Notes under the pieces: generated by a model
The model's input: only the letters and a program-made list of their open reading frames with translations
The model's database searches: none
What the model was told of the DNA's origin: nothing
Assembly (NCBI GenBank): GCA_009667805.1
Contig: CM019068.1
Coordinates: 10,479,950-10,543,949, forward strand
DNA length: 64,000 nt
Reading direction: 5' to 3'
DNA from: Leptobrachium leishanense
Taxonomy: Eukaryota > Chordata > Amphibia > Anura > Megophryidae
Made by a program: the position numbers and the translations under genes
Shown: positions 43,660 through 55,334 of the stretch, in pieces
Numbering within the stretch: position 1 is the stretch's first letter
Layout of the letters: every line of letters starts with the position of its first letter

Positions 43660-43860
43660 GTATCACCATGAGCATCTGATGATCAGAAAGAGTACACGAC
43701 CAAACTAGAAAAAGGAGGAGGGGGGGGGGGGAAGTGTACTGGGTTTATATGTTCTTTTCACCGTTTCGGTTTTCCCCTTTTTCTAGTTGGGTCATGTACG
43801 CCTTTCCTATCATGCGCCATCATCAGATGCTCGTGGTGATGCTCATCTGTGTTGGGGCCT
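43660..43860. repeat. Imperfect foldback sequence
   Basis: ATGAGCATCTGATGATCA and CTAGAAAAAGG on the left are matched in inverse order by CCTTTTTCTAG and ATCATCAGATGCTCGTGG on the right, around a G-run. Ends unclear. Confidence 0.5.
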
Positions 43861-44349
43861 GTGATCCGTCCACATGATTCGAATATTGGCATCTACGACT
43901 CCCCCCACCCCCCCGAAAGCAAGCTCTCAAATTACCATTAAGCGATTCGGCCCCGTGCAATCGCCACAGCAGATACAGATTGATGGGTCTTCACAGCGAA
44001 GTCCAATCTTTATCTAAAATTAAAATCAACGTTTGGCTCAAGGTCTTGATAAAGGCTCGAATGAGTCGAAACATTGAACACAGATAAATACAGAAAAGTC
44101 CTGACTGCCTCATCAACGTCCGGCTCAAACCGTCTAAAGTCATTACTTTTGAAGGGTCATTGGTTTTTATGACGTAGGGACCCACTAAGGAAGGATTTTC
44201 AGAAATTCCACCCCTAAAAAAGGGTTAATATTTTAGACGGGATACCTAGATCTCAAAAACCGAAGATGTTACAGGCGTGAAAATTGGCATTTACAATCTG
44301 CGTGGGGGAAAACACAAAAAAGTATTTTACCATTCTCTGTATATCCAGT
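43861..44349. other. No recognised gene; a segment repeated at 44845-44885
   Basis: GTTACAGGCGTGAAAATTGG then ACAATCTGC (about 44269-44302) recurs as TTACAGGTGTGAAAATTGG (about 44850-44882) on the other side of the next element. Confidence 0.45.
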
Positions 44350-44352
44350 TAA

Positions 44353-44790
44353 GGCTAATGTCTGACGAGCGCAGTCTGAGCGTGCTCTGCGTGCGTGCAC
44401 AACGGACAGACGTACTGACGGAAGATACTGTAGACACCACACTGTCTTTTTTTTTCTACGTCCGTCAACAAAAACAAAATTTCTATGAAGATAAAAATTT
44501 GAAAAGGATATGAAAAGCCATTGTGTGCGTCCAGGTGCTGGACGTCTCAAATGCGCTGCGTCAGACATCTCACGCATACAGAACGCTACGCGGACGTGGT
44601 TCACGCAGCTCGTCCATCTAGCGGTTTTACGTTCTTGCCTAACTTGCGTCCGTTTGCCACGTGCGTTACATGTGCGCAGTTCGGTGCACACGTACTTCGT
44701 GTGGGTCTCTTGATCATGATTCTGTGCCATGACAGACATTACACTGTGCGGCAACACGGACTTGATTACTGCGTTCATCTGACGCCGGCC
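44353..44790. mobile_element. Harbinger-like element, diverged relative of the GGCTAGGGTCAGA family
   Basis: GGCTAATGTCTGACGAGCGC at the left and CATCTGACGCCGGCC at the right, with TAA directly on both sides (44350-44352 and 44791-44793). 438 bp, CG-rich interior with GTGCGT and ACGTAC motifs. The coding frames on both strands are unconvincing. Confidence 0.75.
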
Positions 44791-45026
44791 TAAGGGGGAG
44801 TGAAGGGGGGGGGTATACTTTTATCAGAAATTTAAAAAAAACTAAAGATATTACAGGTGTGAAAATTGGTATTCATAATCTGCTTTATCATTGAACTCAG
44901 GCCACCCCCATGCAGCCAATGACGTGGTTGCACCAGCGGTTAGGTTAGGCGAGCCGAAGGCTGGCATTAACCCCCTCCTGCGCGGTGTCAAAAATATATT
45001 CCATTGAAACCTATAGTATTTTCTTG

Positions 45027-45265
45027 TTTAAACCTGTTGAATTGAAACACCAAAAATCAGCTCATTTCGTTGGTATTTTGATGCAATTCGGCATTCTGGG
45101 AATAGACTAATCCATAGATCTCTATGGCACAACTTCGGTGCCGCCGAATGGCACTGTATTTCGCTGTCATTTCTCCAGTATTTGGTGAATTGACAGCTTT
45201 GGTAACAAATTGCCCAAAATTGCAGATAATGTGGAAATTCACCTTTCAGTGCAATCCTGCAACAG
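45027..45265. repeat. Dispersed repeat shared with 21941-22320, unclassified
   Basis: See the shared blocks CCTGTTGAATTGAAAC, GTGCCGCCGAATGGCAC, GTATTTGGTGAATTGACAG and GTGGAAATTCACC. Confidence 0.55.
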
Positions 45266-45276
45266 TTTTGGAGGCT

Positions 45277-45779
45277 CGAGAAAAAGAAGAAGAAAAAAGA
45301 AGAAGAAGAAAAAGAAGAAGAAGAAAAAGAAGAAGAAGAAAAAGAAGAAGAAGAAAAAGAAGAAGAAGAAAAAAAGAAGAAGAAAAAGAAAAAAGAAGAA
45401 GAAGAAAAAAAAGAAGAAGAAGAAAAAAAAGAAGAAGAAGAAAAAGAAGAAGAAGAAAAAAGAAGAAAAAGAAGAGAAGAAGAAAAAAAAGAAGAAAAGA
45501 AGAAGAAAAAGAAGAAGAAGAAAAGAAGAAGAAGAAAAAGAAGAAAAAAAGAAGAAAGAAAGAAAAGAAAGAAGAAGAAGAAAGAAAGAAGAAAAAGAGA
45601 AGAAGAAGAAGAAGAAGAAGAAAAAGAAAAGAAGAAGAAAAAGAAGAAGAAGAAAAAGAAAGAAGAAGAAGAAAAAAGAAGAAGAAGAAAAAGAAGAAGA
45701 AGAAAAAGAAGAAGAAGAAAAAGAAGAAGAAGAAAAAGAAGAAGAAGAAAAAGAAGAAGAAGAAAAAGAAGAAAAATAA
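45277..45779. repeat. (AAG)n-rich microsatellite, about 500 bp
   Basis: AAGAAG runs with frequent extra A (AAAAAGAAGAAGAAG). It abuts the 3' tail of the L2 copy on the minus strand. The lysine- and glutamate-only open frames across it are artefacts. Confidence 0.97.
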
Positions 45780-45926
45780 TATTTATTATTCTTTATTCAT
45801 AAAGCGCCAGCATATTCCGCAGCGCTGTACAATAAGCACAATATAGACAGGGTTACAATACATTGAACAACATTTGACAAACAGTACAGGAGGAGATGAG
45901 GCCCTATTCCCGTAGGAACTCACAAT

Positions 45927-46115
45927 CTAGGAGGGTTGGGGTTGGAAACAGGAGGAGAGGACTGTAAGGTGAGAGTGATTGATGGTTGCGTCAGTGAGTT
46001 GGGGGTCGGCTTCCCTAAATAGGAATGTTTTAAGGGAGCGTTTGAAGGAAGAGAAGTTAGGGGAAAGTCTGACAGTACGAGGGAGAGCGTTCCAGAGAGT
46101 GGGGGCTGCGCGCAA
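45927..46115 (-). pseudogene. L2 ORF copy B, C-terminal end
   Basis: Reads [20 protein letters not shown], then [10 protein letters not shown] and ends SCFQPQPS with the native TAG. It belongs to the same protein as the reverse transcriptase but is separated by two single-base losses. Confidence 0.8.
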
Positions 46116-46451
46116 GAAATCCTGCAGTCTATCATGGGAAGAGGTGATGCGGGGAGAAGCTAGGCGCAGGTCACTGTTTGACCTTAGGGAGCGGCTGGGG
46201 TGTATTTGGTGATTAGTGAGGACAGGTAGTGGGGAGCTGAGTTAGTGAGTTTTGTAGGTAAGGATAAGGATTTTGAACTTAATTCTGCAGTGGATGGGGA
46301 GCCAGTGAAGGGACTCGCAGAGGGGAGCGGCAGAGAGAGCGGCGGGTGAGGTGGATTAGCCTGGCGGAGGCGTTCAGGATGGATTGTAGGGGGGAGAGGC
46401 GGGACAGAGGGAGGCCAGATAAGAGATTATTGCAATAGTCGAGTCGGGAGA

Positions 46452-48368
46452 TTACCAGGGCGTGTATGAGTCGTTTTGTGGTGACAGCGGTAAGAAATGG
46501 CCGAATTCTGGAAATATTACGCAGTGGTATCGGCAGGAGGAGGAAAGAGACTTGATGTGGGGGATGAAGGAAAGAGCAGAGTCAAGTGTAACTCCAAGAC
46601 AGCGAACTTGGTTTGATGGGGAGATGGTGATACCCTCCACCGTGATAGAGAAGTCAGGAGGTGGGGAGGCATTGGAGGGAGGAATAAGTAGGAGTTCAGT
46701 CTTTGACATGTTGATCTTTAGGTGGTGGGAGGCCATCCAGGAGGAGATGCCAGATAAGCAGTCACTGACTTTGGAAAGGACAGGGGGAGAGAGATCAGGG
46801 GTAGAGAGGTAGATCTGAGTGTCATCAGCGTAGAGGTGGTAATTAAAGCCAAAGCTGTTGATGATTTTGCCCAGGGAGGAGGTGTAGATGGAAAAGAGCA
46901 GAGGACCAAGGACAGAGCCTTGAGGTACACCAACAGATAGAGGCAATGAGGAGGAGGAGTTACCAGCAAAGGACACACAGAAGGACCTGTTGGATAAATA
47001 GGAGTCAACCCAAGCGGGTGTAGTGTCACCGAGACCCAGAGAGTTGAGGGTCTGTAGAAGGAGGGGGTGGTCAACAGTGTCAAAAGCAGCCGAGAGGTCG
47101 AGCAGGATGAGAATAGAATAGTGGCCGTGTTTTTTAGCAGTTAGGAGGTCGTTGGTGACTTTGGTGAGGGCAGTTTCAGTTGAGTGTAGGGGACGGAAGC
47201 CAGATTGCAGGGGGTCAAGTAGGGAATTGGAGGACAGGAAGAGGGAGAGGCGGTTGAAGACTAGTTTTTCTAAGAGCTTTGATGTGAAGGGAAGCAGGGA
47301 TACAGGACGGTAGTTGGATGGAGAGTTGGGATCGAGTGATGGTTTCTTTAGTAAAGGGGTAACTAGCGCGTGTTTGAAGGCGGATGGGAAGGAGCCAGTG
47401 GAGAGAGATAGGTTGAAGATGTGTGTGAGAGCAGGGGTGAGGGAGGAGGAGAGGGGAGGAAGTAGATGTGAGGGAATGGGGTCGAGCGGGCACGTGGTGA
47501 GATGTGAGGAGGACAATAAGGAATTGACTTCCTCCTCAGTGGCTGGGAGGAAGCGGCAGAGGGTGGCAGAGGGGACCTCTGGGAGTGGAGGTGGCAGATA
47601 ACTATCTTGTGTTGGGATGTTGCTTCTGATAGTTAGAGTTTTACTGAGGAAGTAGTCTGCCAGGTCTTGAGCGCTGAAGGCAGCTGTGGGGGGAGGTGCA
47701 GGTGGGTAGAGGAGGGTGTTGAAGGTGGACCAGAGCCGTTTAGGGTTGGAGGACAGCGTAGATATACGAGATGAGAAGGATTGTTTGGCCAAGTGGAGGG
47801 CAGAGGTGTATGACCGGAGAATAAACTTGAAGTGAACAAAATCAGCTTCAGAGCGGGATTTCCTCCAGGCACGCTCTGCAGTGCGGGAGCATCTTTGCAG
47901 GTAGCGAGTCTGGAGGGTGTGCCAGGGCTGAAGCTGGCGGCGTGGGGCCTTACAGAGTCGAAGAGGAGCAAGAGTGTCTAGAGCAGAGATAAGAGTAGTG
48001 TTGTAGTGATTAGTGGCAGCATCAGGGCAGGTGAAGGATGAGGTATGAGGGAGGTGAAGTAGGTTGGAGAATTGATGGGGGTCCACAGCATGTAGATTTC
48101 TGCGAGTGTCTGTGCGGGGTGGGGGAGCAGGGTGTGCGGGGTGGGGGAGCAGGGTGTTTAGGAAGTCCAGATAGGTTGAAAGAGAGAAGGTGGTGGTCAG
48201 AGATGGGGAAAGGGCGACATTTGAACTCAGAAATGGAGCAGAGGTTGGAAAAGACAAGGTCAATAGCGTGACCATCGCGGTGGGTAGGGAGGAGGGAGGA
48301 TTGTGTGAGTCCAAGGGAGGACGTGAGTGAAAGAAGTTTGGAGGCAGCAGGGCCGGAAGGATCATCAA
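46452..48368 (-). CDS. L2 ORF copy B, reverse transcriptase (open 638 codons)
   Basis: Open frame on the minus strand. It contains [57 protein letters not shown] and [14 protein letters not shown], the full catalytic set with both aspartate positions. The first 60 or so residues are an out-of-frame reading of the endonuclease. Near 46525 one base is missing relative to copy A (CCACTGCG against TCAACTGCG), so the last 20 or so residues are wrong and the C-terminal domain is lost from this frame. Confidence 0.88.
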   Translation of the reverse strand: MMILPALLPPNFFHSRPPLDSHNPPSSLPTAMVTLLTLSFPTSAPFLSSNVALSPSLTTTFSLSTYLDFLNTLLPHPAHPAPPPRTDTRRNLHAVDPHQFSNLLHLPHTSSFTCPDAATNHYNTTLISALDTLAPLRLCKAPRRQLQPWHTLQTRYLQRCSRTAERAWRKSRSEADFVHFKFILRSYTSALHLAKQSFSSRISTLSSNPKRLWSTFNTLLYPPAPPPTAAFSAQDLADYFLSKTLTIRSNIPTQDSYLPPPLPEVPSATLCRFLPATEEEVNSLLSSSHLTTCPLDPIPSHLLPPLSSSLTPALTHIFNLSLSTGSFPSAFKHALVTPLLKKPSLDPNSPSNYRPVSLLPFTSKLLEKLVFNRLSLFLSSNSLLDPLQSGFRPLHSTETALTKVTNDLLTAKKHGHYSILILLDLSAAFDTVDHPLLLQTLNSLGLGDTTPAWVDSYLSNRSFCVSFAGNSSSSLPLSVGVPQGSVLGPLLFSIYTSSLGKIINSFGFNYHLYADDTQIYLSTPDLSPPVLSKVSDCLSGISSWMASHHLKINMSKTELLLIPPSNASPPPDFSITVEGITISPSNQVRCLGVTLDSALSFIPHIKSLSSSCRYHCVIFPEFGHFLPLSPQNDSYTPW

Positions 48369-48651
48369 TGGGAATGTTGAAGTCCCCGAGAATTAGGCAT
48401 GGAAGATTAGAAGACAGGAAGTGAGAAAGCCAGGTAGCAAAGTGGTCAAAGAACTGGGAGGTTGGTCCCGGTGGGCGGTAAATGACTGCCACCCTGAGAG
48501 CCAGAGGAGAGAACAGGCGGATGCAGTGTGTCTCGAAGGAGGAGAAGGAGAGGGATGGGGGTGGAGGGAGATGCCGGTAGGTGCAGGTGGGAGAGAGCAG
48601 GATTCCGACCCCGCCACCATTTCTCTCACCCGGTCTGGGGGTATGGCTCAA
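48022..48651 (-). pseudogene. L2 ORF copy B, AP endonuclease part
   Basis: Open through [56 protein letters not shown] and [16 protein letters not shown], the complete run of endonuclease blocks including the GDFN loop and the final SDHH. This is the better-preserved version of the segment that is frameshifted in copy A. It loses frame after the 22-bp duplication and overlaps the reverse transcriptase frame. Confidence 0.85.
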
Positions 48652-48712
48652 GTGTAGACCTCCATGTGAGAGAGCAGCAACGGAGGCCGTGTCAGAGGGA
48701 GTTAGCCAGGTT

Positions 48713-49198
48713 TCAGTTTAAAGCTAGGAGGTTGAAGGAGTTTGAAAGGAAGAGGTCATGGACGGCTGTGAGCTTGTTGCACACAGAGCGAGCGTTCCAG
48801 AGGGCGCAGGAGAAAGAGGACAGGCGCTGAGGGATTATGGGAATGAGGTTGCTGGGCTTGCAGGGAGGTGATTTATGTGCGATGGAGATAGGATGAGAGG
48901 GAAGTATTAGATGTGTTGTGGGGTCAGGGTTAGGGGATATGTCACCTGAATAGAGTAACAGCAGGAGGGTGAGAAAGAGAAGGTGGGAATGGGATTTGTG
49001 GGAGTGGGAGTGATTGGCAGCACGAGAGTTAGAGGGAGACCATGTTCTGAGGAAACAAAGGAGCTCATGCGAGGCCATCATGTGGGACGAGAGGAGGGAG
49101 GGAGAGATGCAGATAGTGTAGGGGTCGGTGGTAGAGGGGCAGGAGTTCCATTTAAGGAGAAAGGTAGAAGTAAAGAGTAGAAGCGTGAGAGAAAGCAT
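48713..49198 (-). pseudogene. L2 ORF copy B, N-terminal part
   Basis: Opens at the ATG at 49196-49198 with a hydrophobic leader (MLSLTLLLFTSTFLLKW), then a second hydrophobic run (LLFLTLLLLLYSG) and GDISPNPDP. The last glycine of the 2A-like motif seen in copy A is aspartate here, which would abolish 2A-type activity. The endonuclease starts with SCALWNARSVCNKL. An extra A in CTTTAAACTGAAACC ends the frame after NLLALN. Confidence 0.8.
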
Positions 49199-49303
49199 GA
49201 TATAGACGTGCGTTTACCCAGAGTAAAAAGAGGGCCTTGCAGTTCCTTCCTCCAGTCCCGCAACTCCAGGAATCAACTATGAACGTCCACTTAGGATGCC
49301 ACT

Positions 49304-50935
49304 TGGGGAGGTCACTGGAGCCAAGGCTCACTGTTGCTTTAAAAAAAACAGCATCAATAATCGAAGGACTGGATGGATGGAGCGCGAGGCCTTAAAAAGA
49401 CAAATTTCATTAAAAAAAATTTAAATTTTTCCGTCATTTATTCCAAATATGGATGCATATTATTTTAGGTTGGCAAAGGGGGGTCACTTTATTAAACTGT
49501 TGTCACTAGATGACCAGTTTAGCAGATATGCCCCTTAGCCTTTTGCTCACCTCCAACCACTAGAAAAAAATAACCGACATTGTTTCATAAATATTGCGCA
49601 AGGCTCACGTCCAAAAGATTAGCTCCCCCCCGGGGGTAATCAAAGCGCTCCTTGACACAATGCAGACGAAATTACATAATCTCTGCAATTTGCAACTTAA
49701 CGTTCCTGCCAAGAAGCCGGATCAAAGAGCAATTAGAAAAAAATAAGAAAAATAGCGCTCGTTAAAGAATTAAAAAAGATTCTTTAATGACAGGTGTATT
49801 TCTAAAGAATTGTCCCTCTCAGGTTGCTGGCGAGCGCAACCCCGACACTCCCTGCAACCACTCGCACCAAAGCGGACAGAGGGAACAGGATCTGCGGCTG
49901 CATGGCGGAACGCGCCGCCGACCCGCTTCATTAAAGCCATTACTGCAAATTCAGGTGGGGGGGGGGGTCACCAAATCGACCAAGAAATGTTCAATAAAAA
50001 GGGGTGTGTGTGTGTTTCGAGCACACCCGGGTCTTCACGTAGAAGGCCAAACTTTGTGACTCAAAGCGACACGTCGGCTCGTTTGAGCTTTTATTAAGAC
50101 AATATAAACATCGAGCTAGTGGGCTGTGCGGGAAAAGTGCTGCCCTGCACAACAGCATCCACATAAAAAGGAGATCGATCAGACGTGGCCTTTGGCCCAA
50201 TTGATTAATTGATCCCCTCCTCGTTGGGAGTTTCACGCGATACCAGCCTCTTATCTGGAAGATTCCAAGACGTTATGGTGGAACGCACAGAATTATGGGA
50301 GATCTTGTTTGCCAATTGCGCAAGGAGGGATTTATTGGCAGAGATCGATTTACCGAACAGTAACGGAACGCCGTAATAAAAATAACGTGTGTCGTATGCA
50401 ACGCCGCCGGATCAACCAACGTCAAAGCTCACGTCTTTTGACCAGCACATGAAAAGTGCTGCCCTAGATCACGTGCAATCCACACGACGCAGGAAAGTCA
50501 CCCGAACATGTTGGTTTTTCTCTTCCATCAAGATTGGTCATATTTACAGGAAAACCTCCACAAGAATTAGTGAAGAAGAACTGAATCTCAAACCCCTGCG
50601 CCCGCCCCCCCCCCCGTGTTTTTAGGAGCCGGACACAGGGTTAGGTGGTAAATCCAGAGATTTAGGAATCGGATGTAGCATTAGCTCAGCCCCCTCATTG
50701 GTTGACTGAGCATCATGGGAAGGATAGCACCAAGGTCACTGCCACCTGTGTTTGTCCTCTTCCGGACGTCCACCTAAGGCAACAGGTCCCACCAGCCTAA
50801 GCTTCGACAGTGCGTCCATAGGCCAAACAGGCTCATGACTTAATGAAATATCTTCATGAAATGGATAGCGGGTTCCCTCTAGGCTCACCAGAGCGGACGC
50901 ATTACTATTCCATCCTAAGCAGAGGGAAAAGTGCC
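49304..50935. other. No recognised gene; possible conserved non-coding DNA
   Basis: Low-repeat DNA. 49640-49790 and 50190-50390 have a mixed composition with TAAT cores (ATTGATTAATTGATC, AATTACATAATCTC) like that around 2905. Short (TG)n at 50003-50016, C-run at 50606-50617. An arm of the CAGGGGTCAGCA family (GACTGAGCATCATGGGA) lies near 50702. No gene could be supported. Confidence 0.35.
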
Positions 50936-51046
50936 ACCCTGCAACATGTATAACTCATACTACAGGAAGGAAATCAAGGCAGGTCACCTGGGATTCCTCT
51001 TGATTTCCCACCGCCCGCGACATATGGATTATACATGCTGCAGGGT
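50936..51046. mobile_element. Small foldback element, ACCCTGCARCATG family
   Basis: ACCCTGCAACATGTATAA at the left and TTATACATGCTGCAGGGT at the right, inverted with one mismatch. A related element is at 23301-23422. Confidence 0.65.
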
Positions 51047-51504
51047 TGCATTTGCAAGCACTGCCCATTAGCATCAATAAATCATGTGCGTCTGGGAAAA
51101 CATGTAAGAGCTAGGGTTGCCAGATCGGCCATAACTCAATAGGAAAGCCAAAACCCAAAATTCAGACCAACCCCCCCCCCCAGGCCCGAGTCCCTGAGGG
51201 CACCAAGGTGAGATCCGCCAATGCGCCGCGTTCTGAAAAGCAGAGCAATCATAACAGAAACCAAAGGCAACCAGGGTGACCGGTCAAACCTAGGAGAAAA
51301 ATCTCCTTCAAATGAAGATCAGAAGAGGAACCCAACCTCTGGACCTCTTCCATGTCCTCCATGATTCTTCCAAACCCTTTGAACGGCTTTAGCGGAGCAG
51401 GACAACTCTACAAAAGGAAGCCGCACAGCTTGAGCAGCGACAGCTCAGACATTACAGCCATGTGAATGGACACTGTATCTGGTTTCCGCAGCGATTGTCC
51501 AATA
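51047..51504. other. No recognised feature
   Basis: Unique sequence; C-run at 51171-51181. Confidence 0.5.
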
Positions 51505-51512
51505 TTTAGAAG

Positions 51513-53169
51513 TAGGGCTGAAACAACTAATCGATTAATCGATGATTAAAATAGTTGTCCACTATTTCCATTATGGATTAATCGGTGTCGATTAATCGTC
51601 CTGTGTGCAGCACACACACTGTTTAGAGTCCGAGTTAAACGTAAATAACCTCAGCTTCGGAGTTGATTGGAGAAGACGTGTCGCTACTTTACTAGCTATG
51701 ATTTAGTTCTAGGATTATGTCAGACACAACCAGTTTGTTTTTATTCAGTTTACAACAGTAGCAGAACTATAACACCAACAATAGGATACTGTCACTGGGT
51801 GAAGGAGCTGTATGCCTGTGTTTTATCCGTACTTGAAGCTGGAGACCTGTGCCACCACCCCACCCTCCCTTTGGTCTGGTCCCTTTCCCCAAACTCACTC
51901 CCACACTCAGATCCGGTCTTTTGTCCATACTCACTTGAGCAAAGTCACTCCCTTCCACCTCCAGTCCCTCCTTCCACTCGGTTTGTTCACAAAATTATTT
52001 AAAAAGGGACACTACACACCCTGACCACTTTAGCTTATTAACCCCGATTTTCATGCTGACATCATCTATGACGAAGTGCTTATAGCCGCGTTCATTTGAG
52101 AAAACAAACATGGGCTTAAGCTGCGCTCGCAGCATCAACCCATCCCTCTGACCGAGCGCTCGCAGCATCAACCCATCCCTCTGACCGAGCGCTCGCAGCA
52201 TCAACCATCCCTCTGACCGAGCGCTCGCAGCATCAACCCATCCCTCTGACGAGCGCTCGCAGCATCAACCCATCCCTCTGACCGAGCGCTCGCAGCATCA
52301 ACCCATCCCTCTGACCGAGCGCTCGCAGCATCAACCCATCCCTCTGACCGAGCGCTCGCAGCATCAACCCATCCCTCTGACCGAGCGCTCGCAGCATCAA
52401 CCCATCCCTCTGACCGAGCGCTCGCAGCATCAACCCATCCCTCTGACCGAGCGCTCGCAGCATCAACCCATCCCTCTGACCGAGCGCTCGCAGCATCAAC
52501 CCATCCCTCTGACCGAGCGCTCGCAGCATCAACCCATCCCTCTGACCGAGCGCTCGCAGCATCAACCCATCCCTCTGACCGAGCGCTCGCAGCATCAACC
52601 CATCCCTCTGACCGAGCGCTCGCAGCATCAACCCATCCCTCTGACCGAGCGCTCGCAGCATCAACCCATCCCTCTGACCGAGCGCTCGCAGCATCAACCC
52701 ATCCCTCTGACCGAGCGCTCGCAGCATCAACCCATCCCTCTGACCGAGCGCTCGCAGCATCAACCCATCCCTCTGACCAAGCGCTCGCAGCATCAACCCA
52801 TCCCTCTGACCAAGCACTCGCAGCATCAACCCATCCCTCTGACCGAGCGCTCGCAGCATCAACCCATCCCTCTGACCGAGCGCTCGCAGCATCAACCCAT
52901 CCCTCTGACCAAGCACTCGCATACCTTGTGTGAAAAGTACGCAAGATACACAATTTGTATATGTACGTACGAAAGTTACGTACACTACGTAAATTGCTGA
53001 TGAAAAAAGGGGGAGGGGTTATGGTTGTTTTTACATAAAATTCCTTTTAAGTAAACAAATTTTGTTCTATAATTTTTTTTTTATCCGATGAATCGATTAA
53101 TCGAAAAAAAAAAAAAAAAAATATTGGCCAACTAATCGATTATGGGAATAATCGTCAATTGCAGCCCTA
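51513..53169. mobile_element. hAT-type element carrying a minisatellite
   Basis: TAGGGCTGAAACAACTAATC at the left and CAATTGCAGCCCTA at the right, with perfect 8-bp target duplications TTTAGAAG (51505-51512 and 53170-53177). AATCGATTA repeats lie just inside both ends. The 1657-bp body has no transposase; a 111-codon frame at 51667-52002 has no motif. About half of the length is the 33-bp tandem array at 52121-52922. Confidence 0.9.
52121..52922. repeat. Minisatellite, 33-bp unit, about 24 copies
   Basis: Units read GCGCTCGCAGCATCAACC then CATCCCTCTGACCGA. Variants (ACCAAGCACTCGC) are at the right edge, and single-base losses near 52206 and 52250. A unit length divisible by three gives two 250-codon frames that are repeat artefacts. 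Confidence 0.97.
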
Positions 53170-53177
53170 TTTAGAAG

Positions 53178-54686
53178 TTTCCACCACTTTTAGATGGTGG
53201 CATTTGACGACTCTCAGGGAATGAGTCACAAGCAGCGCACAAACACTCGACAGACGTCTCCTCCGAGTCGAAGGTCACCTTATCGCTGGGTTTTAAAAAG
53301 GCACTGATCACAAAACAAAAAGACAGTAACAAACCTCTGGAGGGATGTAACAAACTGAGGGATGTAACAAACTGAGGGACGTAACGAACCTCCGAGGGAC
53401 AGAATGTCCCGAAATAAAGCGACGAACCAAATAGCGCCACGAGCTGTAAAATAAAACGCAACAGTTTCAAGGAATGAAATGTTACAGACGTGGGAGACGG
53501 GTCAGAATCACAATTCCTCAGCAAGAACGAAAGACTTTGGAACGGAGCCCGTTTATTTAGGTTTGAGACAAACACAGAGCACACACAGGGAGAGTGTCGT
53601 GAAGTAGGAAACCTCTGAATGTCGTTCAAAGGCATCACTACCCGCTGCCCTGTGAGCCGCATCCCGCATGATACAAAAACACAGTGTGCTGGAAAAAGAT
53701 CAATCACCAATGCCGTGCATCTGCTGGAGATACTGGTTTCCATGGTGATTGCCTCACTTTTAGAGATCTGAACCCCCCCCCCCCCCCATCATCTCAGAAA
53801 ACAAATCTGCGCATTACGCGTCAAGTAACGAGTGTATCGCGGCGTAAACAACACGACTGTAAAACGAGTCCATAAAGGGGACGGGAGAGACCGATCAAAA
53901 CGTGTCACCATCTGATGAGAGCTACAATGTGATAGAAGCGGTCCATCGCCATGGAAACCAAAGCATGCAACCGGCACCCCCCATTGGACACTGCTCCACT
54001 TTCACGTTTTTTCTCCAGTTTTTAATAAATCTCTTTATTCTGGCGCCTTTTCCTTCACAAGATAAAACTTCCATCCAGCCTACCGCGAGGCGCCCGGCGC
54101 AGACATAGCGCTGTGTTATAGGGAGGGAAAGGGGTGGTGAGGGGGTTAATACACCTTTATACTGGACAGTTATCGCCCCTATACACTGTAAGCCGGGAAA
54201 AGATCGTTCTGGAGGAAGTATCAGGACGTGCGAGAGCGCCGGCGCCGACCCGCATCACAAAAGGGCGAAAGGGATTCAGAAAGTCTAGATATCCACCCGG
54301 CCGCACCTCTGACACCACTTCCAAATTCCACGGAGGGCTCCAGGGCGCACGCACACATCCGGATATCTATACGGGAGACGCGTCAGCTGACAGCAACGCA
54401 AAGACAATATCAAGAGCGCGTTTATAAAGGTCGCAACAAAAACACAAACAATGTACAGACAACTTCCCGTCCCATTAAATGTAAACATACACCGTGGCGC
54501 ACCGCTAGATCCCTGAAATGACCGATTCCATGAAATGCACAGGGGTGGCACTTTATGCTAATTAGCTGCGTCTTTCCCAGGATTCCTTGGGACAGTATAT
54601 TGTATCACATACATGTAACAAGACTGGGCTTTATAGCCACAAACACTGGCAACCATCAGCAGCGAATGCCTAGGGGTATTCTCACC
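53178..54686. other. No recognised gene
   Basis: Unique sequence. GAGGGATGTAACAAACT is repeated three times with changes at about 53340-53392. C-run at 53774-53787. The open frames of 60-190 codons show no motif. Confidence 0.5.
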
Positions 54687-54999
54687 CCACACATCCCGCC
54701 AAAAAGGGCGCCCCGAGGCCCACACATCCCGCCAAAAAGAGCGCCCCGAGGCCCACACATCCCGCCAAGAAGGGCGCCCCGAGGCCCACACATCCCGCCA
54801 AGAAGGGCGCCCCGAGGCCCACACATCCCGCCAAGAAGGGCGCCCCGAGGCCCACACATCCCGCCAAAAAGGGCGCCCCGAGGCCCACACATCCCGCCAA
54901 AAAGGGCGCCCCGAGGCCCACACATCCCGCCAAAAAGGGCGCCCCGAGGCACACACATCCCGCCAAAAAGGGCGCCCCGAGGCCCACACATCCCGCCCT
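54687..54999. repeat. Minisatellite, 33-bp unit, about 9.5 copies
   Basis: Units read CCCACACATCCCGCCAAAAA then GGGCGCCCCGAGG; CAAGAAGGG variants occupy three adjacent central copies. Confidence 0.96.
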
Positions 55000-55334
55000 G
55001 AAGGTCCCTGAATTACCCAAATAAAAGTGAACTGCGCATTAACCATTTCTGTGCCAGAGGGAGTCACAGCCAAGGCCAGTTAAGGCTCCCTGGCGGTTAA
55101 GGGGTTAAGGGAGCAGCCTTGGAATCACTTTCACCGCATCTGGTTTGAGTAAAACAAAAAGAAAAATATGACAAGCGCGGCTCACACCCTCCAGCTGAAC
55201 GTGAGCAGAAATCAGAACGATCCCCACGGAACGCGCAGCGTCCAAACAATGACATCAGCCCGAGCGGCTCAAATATCCTCCGCGGGGGCAAAGCGGCCCT
55301 CCAAACGCCGGCAGGGCCAAAGTGACAGCGCAGA
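55000..55334. other. No recognised gene
   Basis: Contains TTAACCATTTCTGTGCCAG at 55039 and GGCGGTTAAGGGGTTAAG near 55092, which resemble ends of the TTAA-flanked family but are not a clear element. Confidence 0.4.

Larger units (their letters stand above)
45782..49303 (-). mobile_element. L2-clade LINE, copy B, near full length
   Basis: Same family as 3483-6995, in the opposite orientation about 39 kb away. On the minus strand it runs from CTAAGTGGACG near 49300 to GCGCTTTATGAATAAAGAATA at 45785, followed by the AAG tract. It keeps the native ORF stop (CCTCCTAGATTG near 45938), unlike copy A. Damage includes an extra A near 48720, a 22-bp tandem duplication near 48115-48155, and single-base losses near 46525 and 46195, so it too is inactive. 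Confidence 0.93.

Noticed and set aside
45124..45846. Lysine/arginine-rich proteins of 189-240 codons
   Set aside because: Translation of the AAG microsatellite.
52201..52985. Two overlapping 250-codon frames with 11-residue repeats
   Set aside because: A 33-bp unit is divisible by three, so open frames persist by arithmetic; two different frames are equally open.
53171..53743. 190-codon frame, minus strand
   Set aside because: No recognisable motif or codon bias; overlaps a small tandem repeat.
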